From contig JAUSKV010000341.1 in assembly GCA_030646745.1 (NCBI GenBank), positions 1-6,273 on the forward strand: DNA of 6,273 nucleotides, read 5' to 3'. A program made the translations under genes and the position numbers. The notes under the pieces were generated by a model. It was not told the DNA's origin. It was given only the letters and a program-made list of their open reading frames with translations, and searched no databases. Position 1 is the stretch's first letter. Every line of letters begins with the position of its first letter. Source of the stretch: Sulfurimonas sp. (GTDB lineage Bacteria > Campylobacterota > Campylobacteria > Campylobacterales > Sulfurimonadaceae). Of this stretch, positions 1-6,273 are shown in pieces.

Positions 1-1098
1 AACCATATTTGAGGCGTTAGCGATGGCGTTTAACGCATCCATTTCGGCTTTAAAACCTATCGTTGTGATGCCCTCTTTTTCTATTGAACCTAAAATATCG
101 ACATTTTTTTTCATTTTAAGTTCCCATGTTTCGCCCAAAACATCTTTTTTTAGTTTTCCGCTTTGAACAAATTCAGGAACAAAGTCACTCACCGCTGCGG
201 CCATAAAGAGGTAAGGTTTTTTTTGTATGAGGTGGATATGCTCATCTCGCATAAGCGTTGCTTTGGAGAGTTTTCCTTTTTTGGCGATGCGGATAGAATC
301 CACTAAATACTCTTGCATCTCCTCTGAGCTTTCAACCGCTATTTTGTGCATCTCTTTTGGCAGATTCTCTTCAAATTTTGTGGCAATCAGATTTACATCC
401 GCACCTTTGCAGTAGAGTGCGGTTGCCAGACTTGAAGCCATTTTGCCGCTTGAAAAATTAGAGATATAACGCACTTCGTCAATCTTCTCAACTGTTCCTC
501 CTCCTGTAACGATAACCATTCTGTCTTCCCAAAACTCCTCTTTTAAAAGCACTTTTGCACACTTGAAAAATATGTCAATCGGTTCAGCCATTGCCCCATT
601 ACCCGTAGATTTACATGCCAACTCTTTTGTTTGTGTATCTACAATCGTGTAGTTTGCAATTGCCAACATTTTCAGATTCGCTTGTGTTATTGGGTTGTGA
701 ATCATGTTTGTATTTGCTGAGGGAGCGATGATTTTTGTTTTAGCAAATGCCAATGCACATTGAAGCAGCATGTTGTCGGCGATTGCATTTGCAAGTTTCG
801 CGATGGTGTTTGCAGTTGCAGGAGCTATGACAAACAGATCCGCCCACTGCGTCGTTTTGATGTGGTTGTGGTCGCTCACCCATGATTCGTTAGTGTCATC
901 AAGGATTTGGTTTCCCGTGAGAACTTCAAAACTCAGAGGCGTGACAAATTTTTTGGAGGGTTCGCTCATAACCACCTTAACTTCTGCACCCGCTTTTGTG
1001 AGGAGGCGAACTAGCTCAAGTGACTTATAAACGGCAATAGAACCCGTCACTCCAAGAAGTATTTTTTTACTTTTTAATAAATCGGATGGAATGAGCAT
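1..1098 (-). CDS. coaBC: Bifunctional phosphopantothenoylcysteine decarboxylase / phosphopantothenate-cysteine ligase CoaBC (C-terminus cut by window edge)
   Basis: CoaBC (Dfp) makes 4'-phosphopantetheine in coenzyme A synthesis. CoaB joins cysteine to 4'-phosphopantothenate using CTP, and the FMN-dependent CoaC domain decarboxylates the product; both act in the cytosol. The frame is open for 366 codons from ATG 1098 to base 1, with no stop or frameshift, so roughly the last 50 residues of a usual 400-420 lie outside. The CoaC domain (about 1-185) shows GVTGSIAVYKS (16-26), the catalytic His79 in the HIKTTQWAD segment, APATAN (92-97), a PxxNxxM motif as PSANTNM (126-132; many homologues have PAMN) and the active-site Cys162 in ACKSTGNGAMAEP. 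The CoaB domain starts near 193 with VTGGGT, then RYISNFSSGKM (Asn214 matches the E. coli acyl-cytidylate-binding Asn210), AAAVSDF (300-306), KLKK (315-318) and GFKAE. The start is supported by GAGGT 5 bases upstream. It lies 59 bases downstream of the Lon-family gene on the same strand. The assignment is secure. Confidence 0.96.
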   Translation of the reverse strand, partial: MLIPSDLLKSKKILLGVTGSIAVYKSLELVRLLTKAGAEVKVVMSEPSKKFVTPLSFEVLTGNQILDDTNESWVSDHNHIKTTQWADLFVIAPATANTIAKLANAIADNMLLQCALAFAKTKIIAPSANTNMIHNPITQANLKMLAIANYTIVDTQTKELACKSTGNGAMAEPIDIFFKCAKVLLKEEFWEDRMVIVTGGGTVEKIDEVRYISNFSSGKMASSLATALYCKGADVNLIATKFEENLPKEMHKIAVESSEEMQEYLVDSIRIAKKGKLSKATLMRDEHIHLIQKKPYLFMAAAVSDFVPEFVQSGKLKKDVLGETWELKMKKNVDILGSIEKEGITTIGFKAEMDALNAIANASNMV

Positions 1099-1103
1099 AG
1101 TTT

Positions 1104-1108
1104 ACCTC
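1104..1108 (-). promoter_or_regulatory. Ribosome binding site of coaBC
   Basis: GAGGT on the minus strand ends 5 bases before the ATG at 1098. It supports this start, and no other plausible in-frame start with a Shine-Dalgarno sequence was seen nearby. Confidence 0.7.
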
Positions 1109-1126
1109 AGTGTTGAATTGGCGCGT

Positions 1127-1135
1127 ATTTTAGCA
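1127..1135 (-). promoter_or_regulatory. Candidate extended -10 promoter for coaBC
   Basis: The minus strand reads TGCTAAAAT, an extended -10 (TGn) with a hexamer matching TATAAT at 5 of 6 positions. No -35 box is recognisable 16-18 bases upstream, where the sequence is a C-run. A start site near 1120 would give a leader of about 20 bases including the GAGGT site. The element lies inside a short inverted repeat (TTTTAG, 2 bases, CTAAAA, 1128-1141). It could allow coaBC transcription independent of the upstream protease gene. This is inferred from motif alone. Confidence 0.35.
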
Positions 1136-1157
1136 CTAAAAATCTTAAGGGGGCGTT

Positions 1158-3557
1158 CTATGTATTTATGTTTTCGTTCTCTTCCTCTCTCGTTTTTTCA
1201 CTATTATCTTGGTAAAAATTTCTTGTAATTTGTGAGAGCTCTTTGAGACGGGTAACAACCTTTTCGTTCACAATGGCAGCTTCCATACCCGTTAAAATGG
1301 ATATTCCCTCATCAACTGTTTTAACGCTGTAGATAGTGAAATTGCCGCCCTTTACCGCTTCTATAATCTCGGGTTTGAGCATAAGATGTTTTATGTTGGC
1401 ATGTGGAATGATAACGCCATAGGACTCTTTTGGATTTTGACGCATGCAGATATCAAAAAAACCCTCAATTTTCTCATTGACTCCGCCGATAGCTTGAATT
1501 TCGCCAAACTGATTGACTGAACCTGTTACCGCTAGATTCTGTTTTATAGGTAAATTGCTCAGCGAAGAGATGATGGCATAAAGCTCCGTGGATGAGGCAC
1601 TGTCTCCCTCAACCATCCCGTAAGACTGCTCAAAAACAAGCGATGCAGAAAGGCTCAGCGGCATATTTTGGGCATAAGTTGAGCCGATGTATGCGCTTAA
1701 AATCATAACCCCTTTAGAGTGAATCGGTCCGCTCAGCTCGACTTTTCTCTCTATGTTTATGATTTCGCCTTTGCCTATTCTTGTTCTGGCGGTGATGCGC
1801 GAAGCTATGCCGAAACTATATCCATCCAAAGAGATGTAACTCAGCGCATTGATTTGACCGACATGTGCACCGCTCACATTTATCATAATCGTTCCCTCAT
1901 CAATCTGCTCATAGAGCTTTCTTTGAATCCGGTCTAGCCGCTCTTTTTTTGTCTGGAGTGCCTTGTTTACATCCTCTTTGTCTATAGTGTTCTTACTCTC
2001 TTTTTTAGACCAATAATCTGCCTCTTTAAGGAGGTCTGAGAGTGTTCTTAGATGTGTTGAAAACTTTGAGGCATGCGAGACTTCCCTTGAACTGTGCTCA
2101 ATAACCCTTGCAACGGCATCCGGAGTAAGAGGAAGAAGGTTGTGTTGTGAAGCAACAGTTCCAATCATCTGCGCATAGAGAATGATGTTCTCCTCCGAGG
2201 AGGGTATATCATCTTCAAAATCTGCATTTACCTTAAAAAGCTCCCCAAAATCGGAGTCGTAGTGGTGCAGAAGGTAGTAGAGAATCCTCTCGCCTATGAG
2301 TATAACTTTAACATGTACCGGAATCGGTTCGGGTTCAAGAGAGGTTGTAGTTAAAAAAGAGTATTGCTGAGCGAGCGACTCTATTCGTATCTCTTTAGAG
2401 CGTAAAATCCTCTTAAGCTCCTCGTACGCGAAGGGCTGCATAAGAAGTTTTCTGGCATTAAGCACAAGATAGCCGCCGTTTGCTCTGTGAAGTGCACCCG
2501 GTTTTATCATGGTAAAGTCGGTAATAAGCGTACCCACCTGAGAAATGTGCTCTATCTTTCCTACAATATTTTGATGAATAGGATTGTCCTCAAAAATAAC
2601 AGGTGCGGTAGAATCCCTCTCATGAGAGATAAAAAGATTGACCTCATAGCGTGTAAAAGAGGGTGTGTAATACTCCTGCATAAAAGGCGCTATATTCATC
2701 TCATCTGTTTTTATCAAAAAATCCCTTACATTTTTGATGACATCCTGTTTGAGGGCATCAAGGTAATCCATGATTTTTTTGGATGCTTTATATTTTATAG
2801 AAACATCATTTATAAGAGATTCTACGGAGTTTTCACTCATTTTGCTGCTCAGCTCTTTGAACTCTTTTTTTTCGGCTTTTGTGAGTTCACTCACTCTTCT
2901 TAAAGCATCTTTTACAATTGCTTCAAAGGCATCCACTTTACGCGTAATTTCCTCTTTTTGCTCACCTGTTATAGCGCTATACTCCTCAGCTGAGAGTCTT
3001 TTGCCGTCGATAATAGGTACAAAAGTCACTCTGCTCGGAGAGGATACGCTCATAGAAACATCATATTTCTTAGCCTCCTCCTGCAGGTAATTGAAAATTT
3101 CGGTCTGTTGTTTGATATATTTTTGTGTAATTGCTTCTCTCTCATTATAAAAAGAGTTGCTCTCAAAAACTGTTGGAAGTATATCTTTTAGAAGTTCTAT
3201 AAGTTCATGTATATTCTCTTTAAACTGCTCCGCATTCCCCGATTGAAACACTATGGCGAGGGGTTTGCTTGGGAATTTAAAGTTGTTGACATAGCACCAA
3301 TCGCTTGCTGCACATTCCAGCTTCGCTTTTTTTTCTAAAAAGTTCATAATGGTGGAGTGTTTTCCGGTTCCCGAAGCTCCCATGGCAAATAGGTTGTATC
3401 CGTCTTGAGCTATATTTGTAGCAAAATCAACAGCGTCCAAAGCGTTTTTTTGCCCTAAGGGCTGTTCAAGAGATTTTAGCTCTTCAGTTGTCTTAAATGA
3501 AAAAAGTGAACTGTTACACGAATGATAAAGTTGTGAGAAGTTGAGAGCATAATCCAT
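1158..3557 (-). CDS. Lon-family (LonB/YcbZ-like, AAA_32 + Lon_C) ATP-dependent serine protease, 799 aa
   Basis: This is a cytosolic AAA+ protease expected to unfold proteins with ATP and cut them at a Ser-Lys dyad (MEROPS S16). It lacks the N-terminal substrate-binding domain of classical LonA and shows no membrane segments, unlike archaeal LonB; the layout matches the AAA_32/Lon_C family. The Walker A motif is GASGTGK (60-66). A long, mostly helical, charged insertion runs about 130-285 and contains the family-typical VPIIDGKRLSAEEY stretch. The second half of the ATPase has GALHRANGGYLVLNA (354-368), VILIGERILYYLLHHYDSDF and LFKVNADFEDD, then an alpha-helical lid. The protease domain (about 550-757) carries the catalytic Ser653 in VEGDSASS and Lys696 in GGVNEKIEGF. 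The C-terminal tail is acidic and charged. Oddity: Asn367 sits where many relatives have the Walker B Asp. AAAGGA lies 5 bases before the ATG. The gene is divergent from the NADH dehydrogenase gene and upstream of coaBC. Family is sure; substrates are unknown. Confidence 0.93.
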   Translation of the reverse strand: MDYALNFSQLYHSCNSSLFSFKTTEELKSLEQPLGQKNALDAVDFATNIAQDGYNLFAMGASGTGKHSTIMNFLEKKAKLECAASDWCYVNNFKFPSKPLAIVFQSGNAEQFKENIHELIELLKDILPTVFESNSFYNEREAITQKYIKQQTEIFNYLQEEAKKYDVSMSVSSPSRVTFVPIIDGKRLSAEEYSAITGEQKEEITRKVDAFEAIVKDALRRVSELTKAEKKEFKELSSKMSENSVESLINDVSIKYKASKKIMDYLDALKQDVIKNVRDFLIKTDEMNIAPFMQEYYTPSFTRYEVNLFISHERDSTAPVIFEDNPIHQNIVGKIEHISQVGTLITDFTMIKPGALHRANGGYLVLNARKLLMQPFAYEELKRILRSKEIRIESLAQQYSFLTTTSLEPEPIPVHVKVILIGERILYYLLHHYDSDFGELFKVNADFEDDIPSSEENIILYAQMIGTVASQHNLLPLTPDAVARVIEHSSREVSHASKFSTHLRTLSDLLKEADYWSKKESKNTIDKEDVNKALQTKKERLDRIQRKLYEQIDEGTIMINVSGAHVGQINALSYISLDGYSFGIASRITARTRIGKGEIINIERKVELSGPIHSKGVMILSAYIGSTYAQNMPLSLSASLVFEQSYGMVEGDSASSTELYAIISSLSNLPIKQNLAVTGSVNQFGEIQAIGGVNEKIEGFFDICMRQNPKESYGVIIPHANIKHLMLKPEIIEAVKGGNFTIYSVKTVDEGISILTGMEAAIVNEKVVTRLKELSQITRNFYQDNSEKTREEENENINT

Positions 3558-3562
3558 AACAT

Positions 3563-3568
3563 TCCTTT
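3563..3568 (-). promoter_or_regulatory. Ribosome binding site of the Lon-family gene
   Basis: AAAGGA on the minus strand lies 5 bases before the ATG at 3557 and fixes this start. Confidence 0.65.
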
Positions 3569-3582
3569 AGTATTAGTGGTGC

Positions 3583-3591
3583 ATTGTAACA
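3583..3591 (-). promoter_or_regulatory. Candidate extended -10 promoter of the Lon-family gene
   Basis: The minus strand reads TGTTACAAT: an extended -10 TGn followed by TACAAT (5 of 6 to TATAAT). The flanking DNA is A/T-rich and there is no convincing -35 box, as is common in Campylobacterota. A start site about 7 bases downstream (near 3576) would give a leader of about 18 bases containing the AAAGGA site. The hexamer is identical to the -10 proposed for the divergent gene. Confidence 0.5.
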
Positions 3592-3657
3592 AATAATATT
3601 TTGGTTTGTGGTTAATTGATGAAGAAAAAAAGTGGCTGATAAATTAAAAAAATGCTA

Positions 3658-3685
3658 TTCAATTGCTACGCAATATTTGTACAAT
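3658..3685 (+). promoter_or_regulatory. Candidate promoter of the NADH dehydrogenase-like gene
   Basis: TACAAT at 3680-3685 is a good -10, preceded directly by TG. A weak -35-like TTCAAT (3 of 6) sits at 3658-3663 with 16-base spacing. Transcription would start near 3692, giving a leader of about 20 bases that includes GAGGGG at 3701. Such a transcript would not include the GTG at 3632, which argues for the TTG start at 3713. The -10 overlaps the perfect 8-base palindrome TTGTACAA (3678-3685). Confidence 0.45.
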
Positions 3686-3700
3686 TGCGCCATTAAAATT

Positions 3701-3706
3701 GAGGGG
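3701..3706 (+). promoter_or_regulatory. Ribosome binding site deciding a TTG start
   Basis: GAGGGG ends 6 bases before TTG 3713-3715. It is much stronger than anything before the GTG at 3632, where only an A-rich run with GAAG is present. It places translation start just before the N-terminal FAD-binding strand. Confidence 0.65.
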
Positions 3707-3712
3707 TCAGTC

Positions 3713-4918
3713 TTGAGCAAGAGTGTAGTAATCATTGGTGGCGGATATGGCGGACTTAGAGCAGTTGAGTTTCTGGCTAAACATCATGATATAAATGTAA
3801 CTCTCATCGATAAAAATCCGTACCACTATCTTCAGACAGAGGCGTATGGCTATATTGCCGGCAGATTTGATATTCATGATATTGCGATAGATCTGCAAAA
3901 GTGGTGTTTGGGATTTAAGCGAAAAGTTCTTTTTGTGAATGAGATAGCAGCCTCCATAGACTTTGGTAAACAAGAGGTAATTACAGAAACAAAGTCGCTA
4001 CATTATGATTATTTGGTCATTGCCTCAGGCGCGCAAACAAACTTTTTTTCATTTATAGAAGGGCTTAAAGAGCATAGCCATGGAGTAAAAAACCTTCAAA
4101 GAGCGCATGACTTCAGACAGGAGTTTGAAGACATTATCTATAAACAGCTCCAGAGTGAAGAGCATGCAGATAAAAACGAGATAAATTTAGCCATCGGCGG
4201 AGCAGGGCTTAGTGGGGTTGAAGTGGCAGCAGAGATGGCAAATGTTATCCAAGCCTACAGTAAAACCATCGGTGACAGAGCCAGAGCTATAAAAATATAT
4301 TTGATTGATGCAAGTGAAACCATTTTACCGGGAATGAGTTCCTATATAGTGAAAAATACTCAAAAAAGATTGGAAAAATTGGGCGTCAAAATTTTAACAG
4401 GTGCATTTATCAGCAATGTGGACAGCTTGTATATCTATTTTAAAGATGGCAAAAAATTGCATTATCATTTTATGATTTTCACTGGCGGTATAAAAGCCGG
4501 CAATCTCAATAGTGCAGTTGAGAGTGACAAAAATAGAATCGGTCAATTTATCGCTAATCAAGAGTTAAATATCAATGGCACAAAAAATGTGTTTGCCATA
4601 GGCGACTGTGTCGAAATACGAGATGGCGAGGGTAACATGCTCCCTCCAACAGCCCAAATCGCAGAAAAAAGTGCCGAGTATGTTGCTGAGTGCATTCGAA
4701 AAAGAATAGACTCAAAACAAATCGAACCTTTTGATGCGAGCGTGAGCGGTATGTTTATAGCACTTGGCGGAAAATACGCCGTTGGAGAGATGTTTAAATT
4801 CATTAAAGTCAAAGGATACACGGCATATCTTCTCAAAAAAGCTATTACACATGCCTACTATTTAGGGCTTCATCTGAGAATTAATGCGGGGTATAAAAAT
4901 AGGAATATTCCTCGCTGA
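3713..4918 (+). CDS. ndh: Type II NADH dehydrogenase-like FAD oxidoreductase (NDH-2 family), 401 aa
   Basis: NDH-2 enzymes are single-subunit, FAD-containing peripheral membrane proteins that pass electrons from NADH to quinone without pumping protons. Numbered from TTG 3713, the protein has the FAD Rossmann motif GGGYGG (9-14) right after the first strand, with Asp33 ending the second strand. DYLVIASGAQTNFF follows, then a second dinucleotide-binding motif GGAGLSGVEVAAE (162-174) with acidic Asp199, and the second FAD contact FAIGDC (Asp298). PPTAQIAEKSAEY (311-323) corresponds to the quinone-site AQxxxQ region, though the last Gln is Lys here. The C-terminus (about 365-401) is basic with amphipathic stretches suited to membrane attachment. 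The frame can be extended upstream to GTG 3632, but those 27 residues precede the usual first strand and lack a good ribosome site. The gene is divergent from the Lon-family gene and convergent with pgaD, 5 bases apart. A sulfide:quinone reductase relative is possible, but its expected cysteine arrangement is not seen. Confidence 0.85.
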   Translation: MSKSVVIIGGGYGGLRAVEFLAKHHDINVTLIDKNPYHYLQTEAYGYIAGRFDIHDIAIDLQKWCLGFKRKVLFVNEIAASIDFGKQEVITETKSLHYDYLVIASGAQTNFFSFIEGLKEHSHGVKNLQRAHDFRQEFEDIIYKQLQSEEHADKNEINLAIGGAGLSGVEVAAEMANVIQAYSKTIGDRARAIKIYLIDASETILPGMSSYIVKNTQKRLEKLGVKILTGAFISNVDSLYIYFKDGKKLHYHFMIFTGGIKAGNLNSAVESDKNRIGQFIANQELNINGTKNVFAIGDCVEIRDGEGNMLPPTAQIAEKSAEYVAECIRKRIDSKQIEPFDASVSGMFIALGGKYAVGEMFKFIKVKGYTAYLLKKAITHAYYLGLHLRINAGYKNRNIPR

Positions 4919-4923
4919 TGTGA

Positions 4924-5373
4924 TTAAAACCCTCTGCCTTCTTCTGTAATTTGATTACTCAGATTGGTTATATGGCCATGGTCATCATGGTGCACGGTAA
5001 CAAATTGGCTATTTGCACACTCTTTCAATTCTTTATCGTTTACGTGAAAATAATTTGCATAATCACTAGACTTATAGATTAAATGCTCACTCTGAGATTT
5101 GTGTCTGTTTAGCCGTGACAATAAAAACAGTACAATGGGTGTTGCAGTTAACATAAAGATAGCATGCGCAAATGTTACACTATGAATATTGTCATAAATC
5201 CAATCGGATATTTCATCAGCCGGCGCTGTTGAAGTAAGTATTCTATAAAATACATGCAGTAAAGGCTTCCATAAATATATAAAACCTATCCAAAGTAAAA
5301 TGGTTACTATATCCCAAACCAATCGTTTAGATAAAGGCAACTCATGGCGTTTGTTAATAATTAGATTTTTCAT
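4924..5373 (-). CDS. pgaD: PgaD, poly-beta-1,6-N-acetylglucosamine synthase accessory subunit, 149 aa
   Basis: PgaD is a small inner-membrane protein that pairs with PgaC to form the PNAG synthase; in E. coli the PgaCD complex binds cyclic di-GMP, which activates it. Two hydrophobic segments, about residues 19-46 and 66-87, are separated by a short polar loop. The cytosolic C-terminal part has SSDYANYFHVNDKEL followed by FVTVHHDDHGHI, which parallels the E. coli PgaD tail. The start chosen is the second ATG (5373): MKNLIINKR then aligns with the E. coli start MNNLIITTR, and the AAGG site in the end of pgaC is 9 bases away. The first ATG (5379) directly abuts the pgaC stop and is only 3 bases from AAGG; it would add Met-Asp. 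The pair is clearly translationally linked. Identification rests on remembered similarity to E. coli PgaD plus the pgaC neighbour. Confidence 0.85.
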   Translation of the reverse strand: MKNLIINKRHELPLSKRLVWDIVTILLWIGFIYLWKPLLHVFYRILTSTAPADEISDWIYDNIHSVTFAHAIFMLTATPIVLFLLSRLNRHKSQSEHLIYKSSDYANYFHVNDKELKECANSQFVTVHHDDHGHITNLSNQITEEGRGF

Positions 5374-5379
5374 ATCCAT

Positions 5380-6273
5380 CTACCTTTTTTGATTCAACTC
5401 TTGATGCACACCTCGGTCTGGACTAACCCATCTAGCCCGAGTTTTTTTACTAAATAGAACCTTTGGAACAGCTGTAACAGCTGTAAGCAAATTAATCAAC
5501 CAATATGCAAATGGATACCAAATCATCCAAAAATAGTTTTTCCCCAACCCTTCATCATAATGACCATCTAACCATTTACTTACCGCGAACTGTATCAAAC
5601 ATGCCCCAATTAAAATAACGCTGCTTTGATCTGGCAAAATAGGTGAATCAGTGGGCATTAAATATAAAATTGGCATAAACAAACTAATTAACCAGACTAA
5701 AATTACCAACACCATACTATATGCCCAAAGCATACTTAACATTTGCTCAACAATGAGTCCCCAAAGATGTGTCTGTTTGTGCATAAATAAAACCTTAAAG
5801 TTTTTAAGCAAGACTTGAACACCACCCATAGCCCAACGTAAGCGTTGTTTCCATAGTCCACCCAAGGTCTCAGGCATTAAAATCCATACCAAAGATCGAG
5901 GTTCAAAGCGTACATCCCAACCGTTGCGTTGTAGTTTCCATGTAATATCAATATCTTCAGTCAGCATATCCGGGCTCCAATAGCCTACATCATGGACGGC
6001 AGCCTTTCTAAAACCCGTAATAACGCCAGATACTGTAAATATTCGTCCAAAACTACGCTGGGCACGCTTAATCATCCCTACGATTGAAGAAAACTCGCCA
6101 ACCTGAATTTTACCAAGTAAACTCGTGCGATTGCGTATTCTTGGATTGCCCGTAACTGCGGCAACTTCGGGATAACGAATAAAATGCTTAACCATCCAAT
6201 GAACACAATATTCATCAATTAAGGCATCTCCGTCTATACACACTAAGTACTCATATTTTGCCAATAGTGCACC
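5380..6273 (-). CDS. pgaC: PgaC, poly-beta-1,6-N-acetylglucosamine synthase, GT2 family (N-terminus cut by window edge)
   Basis: PgaC (HmsR/IcaA family) is the inner-membrane GT2 glycosyltransferase that polymerises UDP-GlcNAc into poly-beta-1,6-GlcNAc, a biofilm matrix polysaccharide. The frame is open to the last base of the window, giving 297 residues. The TTG at 6264 is an internal Leu rather than a start; about 120-150 N-terminal residues (the first membrane segments and the start of the GT2 fold) are outside. Visible motifs are the metal/UDP-binding DGD (14-16) in CIDGDA, VTGNPRIR, GKIQVGEFSSI, FTVSGV, the acceptor-site TED (105-107) in TEDIDITWK, and QRLRW (143-147). Three hydrophobic regions follow, about 172-206, 217-231 and 247-272. 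The end, RARWVSPDRG, closely matches E. coli PgaC. The stop codon directly abuts the first ATG of pgaD. The close match to gammaproteobacterial PgaC suggests possible transfer, but base composition shows no obvious contrast by eye. Confidence 0.95.
   Translation of the reverse strand, partial: GALLAKYEYLVCIDGDALIDEYCVHWMVKHFIRYPEVAAVTGNPRIRNRTSLLGKIQVGEFSSIVGMIKRAQRSFGRIFTVSGVITGFRKAAVHDVGYWSPDMLTEDIDITWKLQRNGWDVRFEPRSLVWILMPETLGGLWKQRLRWAMGGVQVLLKNFKVLFMHKQTHLWGLIVEQMLSMLWAYSMVLVILVWLISLFMPILYLMPTDSPILPDQSSVILIGACLIQFAVSKWLDGHYDEGLGKNYFWMIWYPFAYWLINLLTAVTAVPKVLFSKKTRARWVSPDRGVHQELNQKR

Noticed and set aside
770..1030. Plus-strand 86-codon open frame opposite coaBC.
   Set aside because: The opposite strand encodes the conserved CoaC active-site region; this frame is a shadow.
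2487..2903. Plus-strand 138-codon open frame opposite the Lon-family gene.
   Set aside because: It lies fully antisense to a strongly supported protease gene, and its translation has no recognisable domain and looks like a shadow frame.
3558..3712. Small RNA or short peptide gene in the divergent intergenic region.
   Set aside because: The space is filled by two opposing promoters and leaders; no stable hairpin with a T-run or short frame with its own ribosome site was seen.
4901..4912. Perfect 12-base palindrome AGGAATATTCCT near the 3' end of the dehydrogenase gene, considered as a terminator or operator.
   Set aside because: It encodes the C-terminal residues Arg-Asn-Ile-Pro, has no room for a loop with a stable stem, and is not followed by a T-run.
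6262..6264. TTG taken as a start codon of the pgaC reading frame.
   Set aside because: The frame continues upstream without a stop to the window edge, and the conserved CIDGDA motif of PgaC normally lies over 100 residues into the protein, so this is an internal Leu codon.

Overview
This window reads like a chromosomal segment of a Campylobacterota (epsilonproteobacterial) species, perhaps Sulfurimonas-like. The basis is the AT-rich sequence, Lys/Ile/Asn-rich proteins, tight gene packing, and -10-type promoters without clear -35 boxes. The genus is an inference; no rRNA or other marker is present. There are five protein genes, no RNA genes, and no insertion sequences or CRISPR. Intergenic DNA is limited to about 60, 155 and 5 bases.

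Left part, minus strand: a Lon-family ATP-dependent protease of the non-LonA type (AAA_32 plus Lon_C, LonB/YcbZ-like) is followed after 59 bases by coaBC, the bifunctional coenzyme A biosynthesis flavoprotein. The C-terminal end of coaBC lies beyond the left edge. The two may be co-transcribed, but coaBC also has its own candidate extended -10 promoter.

Middle, plus strand: a type II NADH dehydrogenase-like FAD oxidoreductase is divergent from the protease gene. The 155-base intergenic region carries back-to-back promoters whose -10 elements are both TACAAT. The longest reading frame starts at a GTG at 3632, but a TTG at 3713 with a strong Shine-Dalgarno sequence fits the protein family better.

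Right part, minus strand: pgaC (N-terminal end off the right edge) and pgaD form a zero-gap pair. They encode the inner-membrane synthase for poly-beta-1,6-N-acetylglucosamine, a biofilm exopolysaccharide. They converge on the dehydrogenase gene with only 5 bases between stop codons and no visible terminator. The export and deacetylation partners (pgaA, pgaB) are not in the window.

The genes do not form one pathway: proteolysis, CoA synthesis, quinone reduction and exopolysaccharide synthesis sit side by side. I saw no strong candidate for a wholly new system. The points most worth a second look are the altered Walker B position in the Lon-family protein, the paired promoter elements between the divergent genes, and the pgaCD pair in what appears to be an epsilonproteobacterial background.
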